From contig URZI01000001.1 of assembly GCA_900552385.1 (NCBI GenBank), forward strand, positions 186,001-250,000: a DNA stretch of 64,000 nucleotides, in the 5' to 3' direction. Position 1 is the first letter of the stretch, and each line of letters begins with the position of its first letter. The notes under the pieces are model-generated. The model saw only the letters and a list, made by a program, of their open reading frames with translations, searched no databases and was not told the DNA's origin. A program made the translations under genes and the position numbers. The DNA comes from an uncultured Collinsella sp. GTDB taxonomy: Bacteria; Actinomycetota; Coriobacteriia; Coriobacteriales; Coriobacteriaceae. Shown here one piece after another: positions 43,801 through 51,277 of this stretch.

Positions 43801-45579
43801 ATGGACGAGAAGACCAAGGTACAGATTCAGCAGGAGGCAGCCGACCTGGTTGCCAAGCTGCAGCCGCGTTCTGGCAAGTTCCGCACCATCAGCCCCGAGA
43901 TGGACCCGCTGCGTCTGGGCTCTGGCTGGACTATCGAGGATCTGGACAAGCCGCAGGTCATTATCGAGTCGACGTTCGGCGACTCGCACCCGGGTTCTGC
44001 CGGCCTGTTTGAGTTGGTCGAGGAGGTTCGTGCTGGCGTTGCCGAGGCTGGTGGTCACGGCGCTCGTTACTTCTGCACCGATATCTGCGACGGCGAGGCC
44101 CAGGGCCACGACGGCATTAACTACTCGCTGCCCAGTCGCGACATGATCGCCAACATGATCGAGATCCATGCCAAGGCCACCCCGTTCGACGCCGGCGTCT
44201 TTGTCGCCAGCTGCGATAAGGGCCTGCCTGCGAACCTCATGGCCATGGGTCGCATTAACATCCCCTCCATCGTCGTTACCGGCGGTGTCATGGATGCCGG
44301 TCCCGACCTGCTGACCCTGGAGCAGCTCGGCGCGATTTCTGCCCGCTACGAGCGCGGCGAGATTTCCCGCGAGGAGCTCGAGTTTGCCAAGCACAACGCA
44401 TGCCCCAGCTGCGGCGCCTGCTCCTTTATGGGTACCGCCTCGACCATGCAGGTTACCGCCGAGGCCCTGGGCCTTATGCTCCCCGGCACGGCTCTGCTGC
44501 CCGCAACCAGCTCCGATCTGCGTGAGTTTGCGCGCGAGGCTGGCCGTCAGTCCGTGTGGCTCTCCGAGCAAAACCTGTGCCCCCGCGACATCGTGACCAA
44601 GGAGTCCTTCGAGAACCTCATCATGGTCCACGGCGCCATTTCCGGCTCCACCAACTCGCTGCTGCATATCCCCGCGATCGCCCGCGAGTTTGGCATCGAG
44701 ATGTCCGCCGACGACTTCGATCGTCTGCACCGTGGCGCCCACTACCTGCTCAACGTTCGTCCCGCAGGCGAGTGGCCGGCGCAGTTCTTCTACTATGCGG
44801 GCGGCGTGCCGCGCATCATGGAGGAGATCAAGTCGATGCTCCACCTCGATGTCATGACCATCACTGGCAAGACTCTCGGCGAGAACCTCGAGGACCTTAA
44901 GAACAACGGCTACTACGAGAAGTGCGGCCGCTATCTGGAGAAGTGGAACCTCAAGCGCGAGGACATCATCCGTCCGTTCGACCAGGCTTTTGGTACCGAT
45001 GGCTCTATCGCCATCCTTCACGGCAACCTTGCCCCCGAGGGTGCCGTCGTCAAGCACACCGTCGTTCCGCGTGAGATGTTCCAGGCTACGCTCAAGGCCC
45101 GTCCGTTCGACTGCGAGGAGGACGCCATTCACGCCGTCCTGACGCATGAGGTCAAGCCCGGCGACGCCGTCATCATTCGCTACGAGGGCCCCAAGGGCTC
45201 CGGCATGCCCGAGATGTTCTACACCACCGAGGCTATCGCCAGCGACCCCGAGCTGGGCGCGAGCATTGCCCTGATCACTGACGGCCGCTTCTCCGGCGCC
45301 TCCAAGGGCCCGGCTATCGGTCACGTTTCGCCCGAGGCTGCCGTGGGCGGCCCGATTGCCCTGATCGAGGAGGGCGACCTGATCCAGATCAACATCCCCG
45401 AGCGCTCGCTGTCCATCGTGGGCATCGCCGGTAAGGAGATGGAGCCGGCCGAGGTCGACGCCGTCCTGGCCGAGCGCCGAGCCGCTTGGAAGCCCAAGGC
45501 TAATCGCTATACCTCCGGCACGCTCAAGTTCTTTACCGAGCATGCAGTTTCCGCCATTCAGGGTGGCTACATGGAGTAG
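43801..45579 (+). CDS. IlvD/Edd-family dehydratase, probably of a sugar acid
   Basis: A 592-residue FeS dehydratase of the IlvD/Edd superfamily: TDICDGEAQGHDG, VFVASCDKGLPAN, CPSCGACSFMGTASTM and ITDGRFSGASKGPAIGH contain the Cys ligands and catalytic Ser region. The sequence differs from standard dihydroxy-acid dehydratase. Its neighbours are a gntP-type permease remnant and KDG genes, so a sugar-acid dehydratase that makes KDG or a similar keto-deoxy acid is likely. Exact substrate unknown. ATG 43801 follows AGAGGAG. Confidence 0.82.
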   Translation: MDEKTKVQIQQEAADLVAKLQPRSGKFRTISPEMDPLRLGSGWTIEDLDKPQVIIESTFGDSHPGSAGLFELVEEVRAGVAEAGGHGARYFCTDICDGEAQGHDGINYSLPSRDMIANMIEIHAKATPFDAGVFVASCDKGLPANLMAMGRINIPSIVVTGGVMDAGPDLLTLEQLGAISARYERGEISREELEFAKHNACPSCGACSFMGTASTMQVTAEALGLMLPGTALLPATSSDLREFAREAGRQSVWLSEQNLCPRDIVTKESFENLIMVHGAISGSTNSLLHIPAIAREFGIEMSADDFDRLHRGAHYLLNVRPAGEWPAQFFYYAGGVPRIMEEIKSMLHLDVMTITGKTLGENLEDLKNNGYYEKCGRYLEKWNLKREDIIRPFDQAFGTDGSIAILHGNLAPEGAVVKHTVVPREMFQATLKARPFDCEEDAIHAVLTHEVKPGDAVIIRYEGPKGSGMPEMFYTTEAIASDPELGASIALITDGRFSGASKGPAIGHVSPEAAVGGPIALIEEGDLIQINIPERSLSIVGIAGKEMEPAEVDAVLAERRAAWKPKANRYTSGTLKFFTEHAVSAIQGGYME

Positions 45580-45619
45580 CGCCCATGCGCATCGATTCCC
45601 TCTCATAGATGCGTGGCGC

Positions 45620-45655
45620 AAAGAGCCCCGAGTTCATACGAGCTCGGGGCTCTTT
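45620..45655 (+). terminator. Terminator after the dehydratase
   Basis: A 13-bp stem AAAGAGCCCCGAG with CTCGGGGCTCTTT; the palindrome can work in both directions. Confidence 0.88.
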
Positions 45656-45680
45656 GCGTCTAGATTGGGGACGCATAGCC

Positions 45681-45807
45681 GGACGAAAACAATTTGCGTC
45701 TGGTAATAAGCGTACGAAAGCGCAATTTACGTCTTAATTCCGTACGCAAATCAAGACGAAAACCGTTTACGTCTGCTTTAAATCCGTACGAAAACGGTTT
45801 TCGTCTT
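45681..45807. repeat. Cluster of GACGAAAA/CGTACGAAA palindromic repeats
   Basis: Five related units: GGACGAAAACAATTTGCGTC, CGTACGAAAGCGCAATTTAC, CGTACGCAAATCAAGACG, GACGAAAACCGTTTACGTC and CGTACGAAAACGGTTTTCGTC. The last two form a 16-bp stem (45753-45768 with 45792-45807). It lies just after the end of the ATPase gene. Confidence 0.75.
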
Positions 45808-45825
45808 GCAGGGCAGTTGCCGTTT

Positions 45826-46917
45826 CTACAGTTCAACTTCCAGTTCGGCTTTGTGTTCGTAGAGGTAGTCGCGCATGTAGGGGATGGCAAATGAGACCTT
45901 GCCGTACGAAGGAGCCTCGATAATCGATTCTCTTAACAGGCGGCTGCGGACGGAGCTCACCTGTTGAGGCGTTTTGTTTAGGGCATCGGCAACCATGCTG
46001 GTCGAGCTCGTCTGCCCCAAAGACGCCATGCTCAGCAGATAAGCGATGCACGTGGGCGGAATGCGCCGCAGCGCGGGCTCAATCACCATGGCGCAGAAGC
46101 GTTCGCGTGCCGTTGCAATGCCACGCTCGGCTTCTTCTTCTCCAATAATCGGTGTATGTGCGCGTCTTGCCAACTGCCATGCGTAGTATCCAACGAGTTG
46201 GATCATGAAAGGATAACCTTGCGTTGCCTCGGCAAGTTGGCCGGCAATACCTGGCTGCAACTCCATGCCAGACGCTTCAATGGTTTCCTCGAGGGAGTAC
46301 GACACTTCGGTTACTGCCACAGCCTTCAGGTCAAAGGGGAGGGCACGGCGCAAAAACGTAAGTGTCTTTCCGTTGATGATGCTTTCAATCATCGAAGGCA
46401 GCCCCGCAAAAACAAAGGCTATATCAAGGTCTTCGCCGATAACCTGCTGAATCGCAATGGAGAGCGTTCGGACCTCATCGAGCTCTGCGTCTTGAACCTC
46501 GTCGAGAGTGATGAGCAGGCCATTTTCATTCTTGGATATTGTCTGTCTCATGGCGTCGCGTAACGATGGACCGATTCGCTCAATGTCTATGCTGCCGATG
46601 GATATGCCAGCTACGGTGGGCTCAAATCTGGCGTGTTTGGCCTGGAATTTGGGCTGCAGCTGTTCGAGAATGCGCTGGCAAAGTCCCTCGGTTGCGACCT
46701 CTTTTATGACCGTCCAGCCACGGCTTTGCGCCAAACGTGAGCACTCGTCAAGGAGGACCGTCTTGCCCGTTCCACGGACGCCGGCTATGCGCATTAGGCG
46801 CCCCGGGGCACCAGGCCCGTTGACGAGGCCCTCATTGAATTCTTCGATCACATCTTCGCGGCCGATAATCGTGGGAGGTGTTTTACCTGCTGTGGGCTTA
46901 AAAGGGTTTGTTTGCAT
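45826..46917 (-). CDS. AAA-type ATPase with winged-helix-like C-terminus
   Basis: A 363-residue P-loop ATPase of the ORC1/STAND-like 'ATP-binding protein' group. It has IIGREDVIEEF before the nucleotide site, Walker A GVRGTGKTVLL, Walker B GLLITLDEVQD, a sensor segment VFAGLPSMIESI, and a C-terminal region resembling a winged helix (VADALNKTPQQVSSVRSRLLRES). No partner protein is adjacent, so the role is unknown. ATG 46917 is preferred; the upstream GTG sits in the ribosome site. Its promoter region carries eight 10-bp tandem repeats. Confidence 0.8.
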   Translation of the reverse strand: MQTNPFKPTAGKTPPTIIGREDVIEEFNEGLVNGPGAPGRLMRIAGVRGTGKTVLLDECSRLAQSRGWTVIKEVATEGLCQRILEQLQPKFQAKHARFEPTVAGISIGSIDIERIGPSLRDAMRQTISKNENGLLITLDEVQDAELDEVRTLSIAIQQVIGEDLDIAFVFAGLPSMIESIINGKTLTFLRRALPFDLKAVAVTEVSYSLEETIEASGMELQPGIAGQLAEATQGYPFMIQLVGYYAWQLARRAHTPIIGEEEAERGIATARERFCAMVIEPALRRIPPTCIAYLLSMASLGQTSSTSMVADALNKTPQQVSSVRSRLLRESIIEAPSYGKVSFAIPYMRDYLYEHKAELEVEL

Positions 46918-46930
46918 GTGAGCCACCTTT

Positions 46931-47010
46931 GCTCAAGATATAGCAAGATATAGCAAGATATAGCAAAGTATAGCAAGATATAGCAAAGTATAGTGAGATA
47001 TAGCAAAGTA
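46931..47010 (-). repeat. Eight 10-bp tandem repeats in the ATPase promoter
   Basis: Eight uninterrupted units of consensus TAGCAARRTA, one per helical turn. Read on the minus strand they give a ladder of TATACTTTGC/TATATCTTGC, each containing a -10-like hexamer. They end about 13 bp before the ATPase start codon. Followed upstream by a short GCGGGTTTT direct repeat. Confidence 0.92.
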
Positions 47011-47047
47011 AGCGCTACTCGCGGGTTTTGCGGGTTTTGCGGTGGTG

Positions 47048-47728
47048 CTATTTTCCGAATGCCGCGCGGATAAAGCGCTGGGCGAACAGCTTGTTGGCGA
47101 CGTTGATGACATGGCCCAGGAACAGTGCCGAGATGGCGGTCGTGACGCCAAAGCCGCCCAGGTTGTACATAAAGATCAGCGACAACGCGAGCGAGGCGGC
47201 GACATGTGAGCAGTCAAACACGACTTTTACGTCACCAAAGCGGCGTTTAAGCTTTTCGGCAATGACTTGCACCAAGCCGTCGGGCGCGTTGGGGACAACG
47301 CCCATGTTGACGACGAGACTTACGCCAAATGCGGTGACAGCGAGGGAGAGCAGCATGGTCGCAATCTGTGTGGGGAGTGCCGTGGGATGCAGTGGGTTGA
47401 CCGCCATGAAGAGGTCGGTCAAGCCGCCAATCAGCGTTGAGAAGAACAACTCGAGCAGGATGCGCGGCTGGAACTCGCTTCGCAAGATGGCTAATTGCGC
47501 CACGATGTAGGCGACGTAGGTTGCGGTGATCCAAAAGCCGAGCGTCTTGCCAGTGAGCATGGATAGGGTTGTGGCAAAGCACGTGAGCGCGGCGACGCCC
47601 AGGCCGGATGCCGTCTGGAGACTCATACCGAGTGCCAGTACTGCAACGCCCACCAGATACATCAGCGTTCTGATGACGGTATGGCGCCAGTCGATGTTCT
47701 CGCCATGCATGATGATGAGCGGTCGCAT
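47048..47728 (-). CDS. YczE/YitT-like integral membrane protein
   Basis: A 226-residue membrane protein with about five to six hydrophobic helices (TLMYLVGVAVLALGMSLQ, LLELFFSTLIGGLTDLFM, IATMLLSLAVTAFGVSLVV) and the segment NAPDGLVQVIAEK, as in the YczE/DUF6198 family of unknown function. Upstream on this strand lie two structured RNA elements and an operator shared with kdgK. This ties its expression to KDG metabolism, so a role in transport of KDG or a related acid is a reasonable guess. ATG 47728 follows GAAAGGACGGG. Confidence 0.78.
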   Translation of the reverse strand: MRPLIIMHGENIDWRHTVIRTLMYLVGVAVLALGMSLQTASGLGVAALTCFATTLSMLTGKTLGFWITATYVAYIVAQLAILRSEFQPRILLELFFSTLIGGLTDLFMAVNPLHPTALPTQIATMLLSLAVTAFGVSLVVNMGVVPNAPDGLVQVIAEKLKRRFGDVKVVFDCSHVAASLALSLIFMYNLGGFGVTTAISALFLGHVINVANKLFAQRFIRAAFGK

Positions 47729-47761
47729 GTTGCTACCCGTCCTTTCGGTTGTGTGAAAAAG

Positions 47762-47886
47762 CTGACCCGGGCCGGCAAAAGAGGGTTATCGGAGGCACTG
47801 CTGCAAAAGCAGAAAAGCCGGCCCCACGGTCAGTCGTCTAGGAAGTGTCTCGCTGTGCCGGAATGGGACTAAAGGTCCAACGAGAC
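47762..47886 (-). ncRNA. Leader RNA element 1, copy A (before the YczE-like gene)
   Basis: Stems in plus coordinates: P1 CTGACC (47762-47767)/GGTCAG (47828-47833); P2 GGGCCGGC (47769-47776)/GCCGGCCC (47817-47824); P3 CTGCT/AGCAG (47798-47812); P4 GTCTCG (47847-47852)/CGAGAC (47881-47886). Unpaired blocks GGTTATCGGAGGCACTGCT and CCGGAATGGGACT are identical in copy B at 49995-50124, while the stems differ but still pair. It lies in the minus-strand leader, 34 bp before the start codon, so minus-strand function (riboswitch-like) is inferred. Confidence 0.75.
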
Positions 47887-47907
47887 GGGAAGAAAGCAAA
47901 TGGTATT

Positions 47908-47965
47908 GCGTGGGCGATAAGATGCCAAGATGGTAGGGTACGTCTTAGCATCCTATTGCCCACGC
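47908..47965 (-). ncRNA. Leader RNA element 2, copy A
   Basis: Outer stem GCGTGGGC/GCCCACGC, inner stem GATGC/GCATC, and apical hairpin AAGATG-GTAGGGTA-CGTCTT. The copy at 51278-51333 keeps the apical sequence but has different, still complementary stems. It begins just downstream (on the minus strand) of the operator at 47969. Confidence 0.72.
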
Positions 47966-47968
47966 TCA

Positions 47969-47984
47969 ACGAAATCGGTTTCGT
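47969..47984 (-). promoter_or_regulatory. ACGAAATCGGTTTCGT operator before the YczE-like gene
   Basis: A near-palindrome with central CG, identical over 16 bp to the site before kdgK (51351-51366). It is typical of LacI-family operators; the LacI protein at 51469 is the likely binder. Confidence 0.8.
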
Positions 47985-48037
47985 TTGAGTCTAAGTATAC
48001 GCACGGGATTTTATTTGCGAAGAGAAAAACAATAAAA

Positions 48038-48054
48038 AGGTGAACGTTCACCTA
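48038..48054 (+). promoter_or_regulatory. GTGAACGTTCAC operator upstream of the GntR gene
   Basis: A full-consensus site AGGTGAACGTTCACCTA, about 170 bp before the GntR start. It may control this regulator and place it in the uronate regulon. Confidence 0.8.
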
Positions 48055-48076
48055 ATCGCAACAACTCGTTGGCTGT

Positions 48077-48143
48077 AGTTGCGGTGGAATAGTTCCTGTT
48101 TTTGCTGCTGAAGGCCTTGAACAGGAACTATTCCACCGCAACT
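48077..48143. repeat. TTGCGGTG-family palindrome (copy 3)
   Basis: Perfect 24-bp arms (48077-48100 and 48120-48143) with core AGTTGCGGTGGAATAGTT and a 19-nt loop. It lies in the leader of the GntR gene. Confidence 0.9.
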
Positions 48144-48215
48144 TATGATGGGGCGGGGGATGCGATAGTATTGCATGGTGGTATTCGATTAACCGAGGCT
48201 TCATCCGAGGGCTTT

Positions 48216-48908
48216 ATGGAACAGCACCAGCATTATCAGAGCCTGCAAGATCAGGCATACAACGCATTGCGCTCCAAGATCATCTATGCCGAGCTCAAGC
48301 CCGGCACGCGTCTTTCGGCGATTGGTCTGGAAAAGGAGACGGGAATCGGGCGCACGCCCATTCGCGAATCCTTTGTGCGCCTGCGTGAGCAGGAGCTGGT
48401 GGAAACGCGTCCCAAAAGCGGCACCTACGTCTCTAAGATCAGCATGGAACGCGCCGAGAACGCCTGTTTCTTGCGCGAGAAGCTCGAGAGAAGCGTGCTA
48501 ATTAAATGCTGTTCGGCCGCCTCGCCCGAGCAAAAGCAGCGGCTTGAGCAGATTCTTACCGAGTCCGAGTCGCTCGACCATGGCGAAACGCGCCGTTTCT
48601 TTGACCTGGATAACCTGTTCCATGAGACATGTTTTGAGATTGCCGGTCGTCACATGTTGTGGGATTGGATGAAGAGCATCAACACGCATTTTGAGCGATA
48701 TAACTGGTTGCGTATGGTGTCGCAGGATCTGGATTGGGAGCCGATTCGTCGGCAGCATCGCCGGATTCTCGAGGCCATTAAGAGGGGCGATACCGATGCG
48801 GCGAGTTATCTGGCGGAGACGCACTTGCACCTGATGCCCGAGGAGCAGGGCCCGGTTATCGCCTTGCATCCCGACTATTTTGAGCTGTCCAAAGACTCGT
48901 TCATCTAA
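48216..48908 (+). CDS. GntR-family regulator (FadR/FCD type)
   Basis: A 230-residue regulator with an N-terminal GntR winged helix (QAYNALRSKIIYAELKPGTRLS, GIGRTPIRESFVRLREQELV) and a C-terminal FCD ligand domain (DNLFHETCFEIAG, RRQHRRILEAIKRGDTDAA with metal-binding His residues). It lies in the uronate island with a GTGAACGTTCAC site upstream. It could be a UxuR/ExuR-like uronate sensor and is the alternative candidate for that site. ATG 48216 after CCGAGGG is preferred; the longer frame begins inside the palindrome. Confidence 0.87.
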   Translation: MEQHQHYQSLQDQAYNALRSKIIYAELKPGTRLSAIGLEKETGIGRTPIRESFVRLREQELVETRPKSGTYVSKISMERAENACFLREKLERSVLIKCCSAASPEQKQRLEQILTESESLDHGETRRFFDLDNLFHETCFEIAGRHMLWDWMKSINTHFERYNWLRMVSQDLDWEPIRRQHRRILEAIKRGDTDAASYLAETHLHLMPEEQGPVIALHPDYFELSKDSFI

Positions 48909-48921
48909 TCAATCCCCATAT

Positions 48922-48990
48922 AAGTTGCGGTGAAATAGGGATTGTTTTGCGGCCTAGGTGGCGCAAACAGTCCCTATTTCACCGCAACTG
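48922..48990. repeat. TTGCGGTG-family palindrome (copy 4)
   Basis: Arms AGTTGCGGTGAAATAGGGA (48923-48941) and TCCCTATTTCACCGCAACT (48971-48989), 14 bp after the GntR stop codon. Confidence 0.9.
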
Positions 48991-49018
48991 CGTTGGGGCG
49001 TAATCGGGGCACGAAAAC

Positions 49019-49089
49019 GCTGCGGCGCCGCTTGGAGGAAAAGACCGGAAGCAAGGGTCCATTCCTCCAGACGGCGCCGCAGCTGTTTT
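49019..49089. terminator. GC-rich hairpin, terminator-like
   Basis: A 12-bp stem GCTGCGGCGCCG (49019-49030) with 49072-49083, inner stem GGAGGAA/TTCCTCC, then TGTTTTG. Probably the terminator of the GntR transcript. Confidence 0.55.
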
Positions 49090-49146
49090 GATGGTTCGGC
49101 TTTTGTCGAAGTGGCTTAGTTGAGCGCGACTGCCAGCCGAGTAGGC

Positions 49147-49247
49147 AAAGCGGCTCGGGGGCGTGTCGCTTCCGTCACGTTCTATCAGCATACAAGACGG
49201 TTTTGGTTCTTGTTCGTGACGGAAACGGCGCGCTTCCGAGCCGCTTT
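49147..49247. repeat. Two-stem foldback near the kdgA end
   Basis: Outer stem AAAGCGGCTCGG (49147-49158) with 49236-49247 and inner stem TTCCGTCACG (49170-49179) with 49215-49224, separated by 11-nt internal loops. With the neighbouring hairpins it fills the 48909-49302 gap; no gene is seen there. Confidence 0.65.
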
Positions 49248-49251
49248 AAAA

Positions 49252-49285
49252 GAAAGGGGGCGAGGTCTAGGGCACGCCCCCTTTC
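49252..49285 (-). terminator. kdgA terminator
   Basis: Stem GAAAGGGGGCG with CGCCCCCTTTC, followed on the minus strand by TTTT. Confidence 0.85.
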
Positions 49286-49302
49286 ACGATAGAGAGCTAA
49301 AC

Positions 49303-49944
49303 CTAGCCGCGGACCTTCTTGACGACGTCCATGGCCTCGTGGGCGATCTGCTCGACCTTGGAGAAGTCGCCGTCGGCAAACAGGGCCGGCTTGACCATCC
49401 AGGTGCCACCGCAGGCGATGATGGCGGAGGAGCTCAGGTACTCCTCGACGTTGGCGGTGCTCACGCCGCCGGTAGGCATAAAGCGGTGACCGACAAACGG
49501 AGCGGCGAGGGCCTTGATGGTGTTCAGGCCGCCATACTGGGACGCGGGGAAGAACTTGGTGACCTTGAGGCCCAGGTTCTCGGCTGCGGTGACCTCGGAG
49601 GGGGTCACGGTGCCGGGAAGGACGGGCAGCTCGATGTCGATGCAATGCTTCACGACGTCCTCGTTGTAACCCGGGGAGACGATGAACTTGGCACCGGCGG
49701 CGCGGGCCCGCTCAACCTGCTCGACGGTCAGGACAGTGCCGGCGCCAACGCACATCTCGGGCTCGGCCTCGGCCATAGCGGCGATGCACTCGGCGGCGCA
49801 GGCGGTGCGGAAGGTGACCTCGGCGGACTTCATGCCAGCTGCCATAAGGGCGTGGGCGAGCGGAGCGGCGTCCTCGACCTTGTCGAGCACAACGACCGGC
49901 ACGATGCCCAGGGACTCAAGCGTGGTGTAGAACTGATCGAACAT
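49303..49944 (-). CDS. kdgA: KDPG aldolase
   Basis: Splits 2-keto-3-deoxy-6-phosphogluconate to pyruvate and glyceraldehyde-3-phosphate, ending the uronate pathway. A 213-residue class I aldolase: GIVPVVVLD, AEVTFRTACA (Glu), CVGAGTVLTVEQV, the Schiff-base Lys in GAKFIVSPGY, and VTKFFPASQYGGL. ATG 49944 follows GAAAGGAAC. It lies downstream of kdgK on the same strand, separated by 254 bp that contain leader RNA element 1 copy B, so it may be controlled separately within the kdgK-kdgA unit. Confidence 0.95.
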   Translation of the reverse strand: MFDQFYTTLESLGIVPVVVLDKVEDAAPLAHALMAAGMKSAEVTFRTACAAECIAAMAEAEPEMCVGAGTVLTVEQVERARAAGAKFIVSPGYNEDVVKHCIDIELPVLPGTVTPSEVTAAENLGLKVTKFFPASQYGGLNTIKALAAPFVGHRFMPTGGVSTANVEEYLSSSAIIACGGTWMVKPALFADGDFSKVEQIAHEAMDVVKKVRG

Positions 49945-49994
49945 GATGTTCCTTTCGATGTGTGGCGCGCATGGGCGCGTGATTGCCAAATGTG

Positions 49995-50124
49995 CTGGTC
50001 AGGAGCCGATTTTGGATTGGTTATCGGAGGCACTGCTTGGGGTTCAAGCAATTCCAAAACCGGCTGCTCGACCAGTCATGTAGGGAATGCCAGGCAAAAC
50101 CGGAATGGGACTGGTGGTTTTGCC
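49995..50124 (-). ncRNA. Leader RNA element 1, copy B (before kdgA)
   Basis: Stems: P1 CTGGTC (49995-50000)/GACCAG (50070-50075); P2 AGCCGATTTTGGATT (50004-50018)/ATTCCAAAACCGGCT (50051-50065); P3 TGCTTG/CAAGCA (50034-50050); P4 GGCAAAACC (50093-50101)/GGTTTTGCC (50116-50124). Loop GGTTATCGGAGGCACTGCT (50019-50037) and CCGGAATGGGACT (50100-50112) match copy A exactly. Stem sequences differ between copies but pairing is kept. Confidence 0.75.
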
Positions 50125-50198
50125 CGGCCGGAGGAATCGGGGAGCGGGCCGCAGGGGTATGGGATTGGAAAGCTGCGGCCCGCGGAATGGGGAACGAA

Positions 50199-51233
50199 TT
50201 AACGGGCGACGCGGGTGCCACCGTCGGCGGCGGATGCCGCGGCTGCGATCTCGTCTGCGGTCACCAAGTTGGAATCGCCCTTGATAGTGAGCTTGAGGAT
50301 CGAGGCTGCAATCGCGTAGTTGACAGCGTCCTGCGGGTCAAAGTCGTTGATGAGGGCATGGACGAGGCCGGCGTTGAAAGCGTCGCCGGCGGCAACGCCC
50401 TCGAGTACGTGCACGTCGTGAGCAGGGGAGAACCAGTGCTCGCCACTCTCGGCGTCAAAGAGCATGCCCATCCAGATGGAGCGCTCGACGCAGGAGATGT
50501 TGCGAACGACCGAGGCAACCTTTTTGCAGCCGTACTCGGCGCAGATCTGGCGGGCCATCTCGACGTAGGTGTCGCGCTCCTCGATGCCGTGGGCAAGGGA
50601 GCCAGAGACGCAGGTCATGCCAAGGCCGGCAGGCGCATCCTCGTCGTTGGCGATGCAGATGTCGACGAGCGGCAGGAGTTCCTTCATGGTGGCCTGCGAT
50701 TTCTCGGGCGACCACATCTTGCCGCGATAGTTCACGTCGCACACGGTGGTGATGCCCTTGGCGCGGCAGACGGCGAGCGCCTCCTTGCAGGCGGCGGCCA
50801 TCTCGTCGGAGACGGCGGGGGTCACGCCGGAGAAGTAGAAGACATCGATGCCCTTGAGGATCTCGTCCCAGTCAAAAACATCGCGCTTGGCCATGTTGAT
50901 GGCAGAGAACTTGCGGTCGTAGACGCAGCCGTTGCCGCGCTGCGAGGCGCCGACCTCAAACACATAGGAGCCAAGACGGTCGCCCTGACGCACGACGCGC
51001 GTTGTGTCGACGCCGTAGGCCTTCAGCGAGCGCAGCGCGCACTCGCCTAGGCGGTTGGCCGGAACAACGGAGACGTAAGCGGCCTTGTCGCCCTGGTAGG
51101 CCAGGGAAAGCGCAGTGTTGGCCTCGGCGCCGCCGTAGCGGACGTCAAACTCGGTTGCCTGCTCAATACGCAGGTGGTCTTTGGGCGAGAGTCTCATCAT
51201 GATCTCGCCGAAGGTAAGAACCGTTTTACCCAT
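50199..51233 (-). CDS. kdgK: 2-keto-3-deoxygluconate kinase
   Basis: Phosphorylates KDG at the 6-position. A 344-residue PfkB-family kinase: start VLTFGEIMMRLSP, YGGAEANTALSLAY, and the signature VAAGDAFNAGLVHAL with the catalytic Asp. ATG 51233 follows AAGAAGGAG; the longer frame runs into the leader hairpin. It is first in the kdgK-kdgA unit, behind an operator and leader element 2, and divergent from the LacI gene at 51469. Confidence 0.94.
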   Translation of the reverse strand: MGKTVLTFGEIMMRLSPKDHLRIEQATEFDVRYGGAEANTALSLAYQGDKAAYVSVVPANRLGECALRSLKAYGVDTTRVVRQGDRLGSYVFEVGASQRGNGCVYDRKFSAINMAKRDVFDWDEILKGIDVFYFSGVTPAVSDEMAAACKEALAVCRAKGITTVCDVNYRGKMWSPEKSQATMKELLPLVDICIANDEDAPAGLGMTCVSGSLAHGIEERDTYVEMARQICAEYGCKKVASVVRNISCVERSIWMGMLFDAESGEHWFSPAHDVHVLEGVAAGDAFNAGLVHALINDFDPQDAVNYAIAASILKLTIKGDSNLVTADEIAAAASAADGGTRVAR

Positions 51234-51277
51234 GGTCGCGTAGCTCCTTCTTGCTCGTGCGTACACCTTTGATATGG

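Noticed and set aside
43520..43817. N-terminal part of the gntR open frame as real regulator sequence
   Set aside because: It is antisense to the gntP remnant and the dehydratase leader and shows no winged-helix motif.
46931..47010. CRISPR array
   Set aside because: Units are 10 bp with no spacers; this is a simple tandem repeat.
49995..50124. T-box or another common riboswitch
   Set aside because: No T-box AGGGUGGNACCGCG-type block, nor the core motifs of TPP, FMN, cobalamin, SAM, glycine or lysine riboswitches, could be matched by eye.
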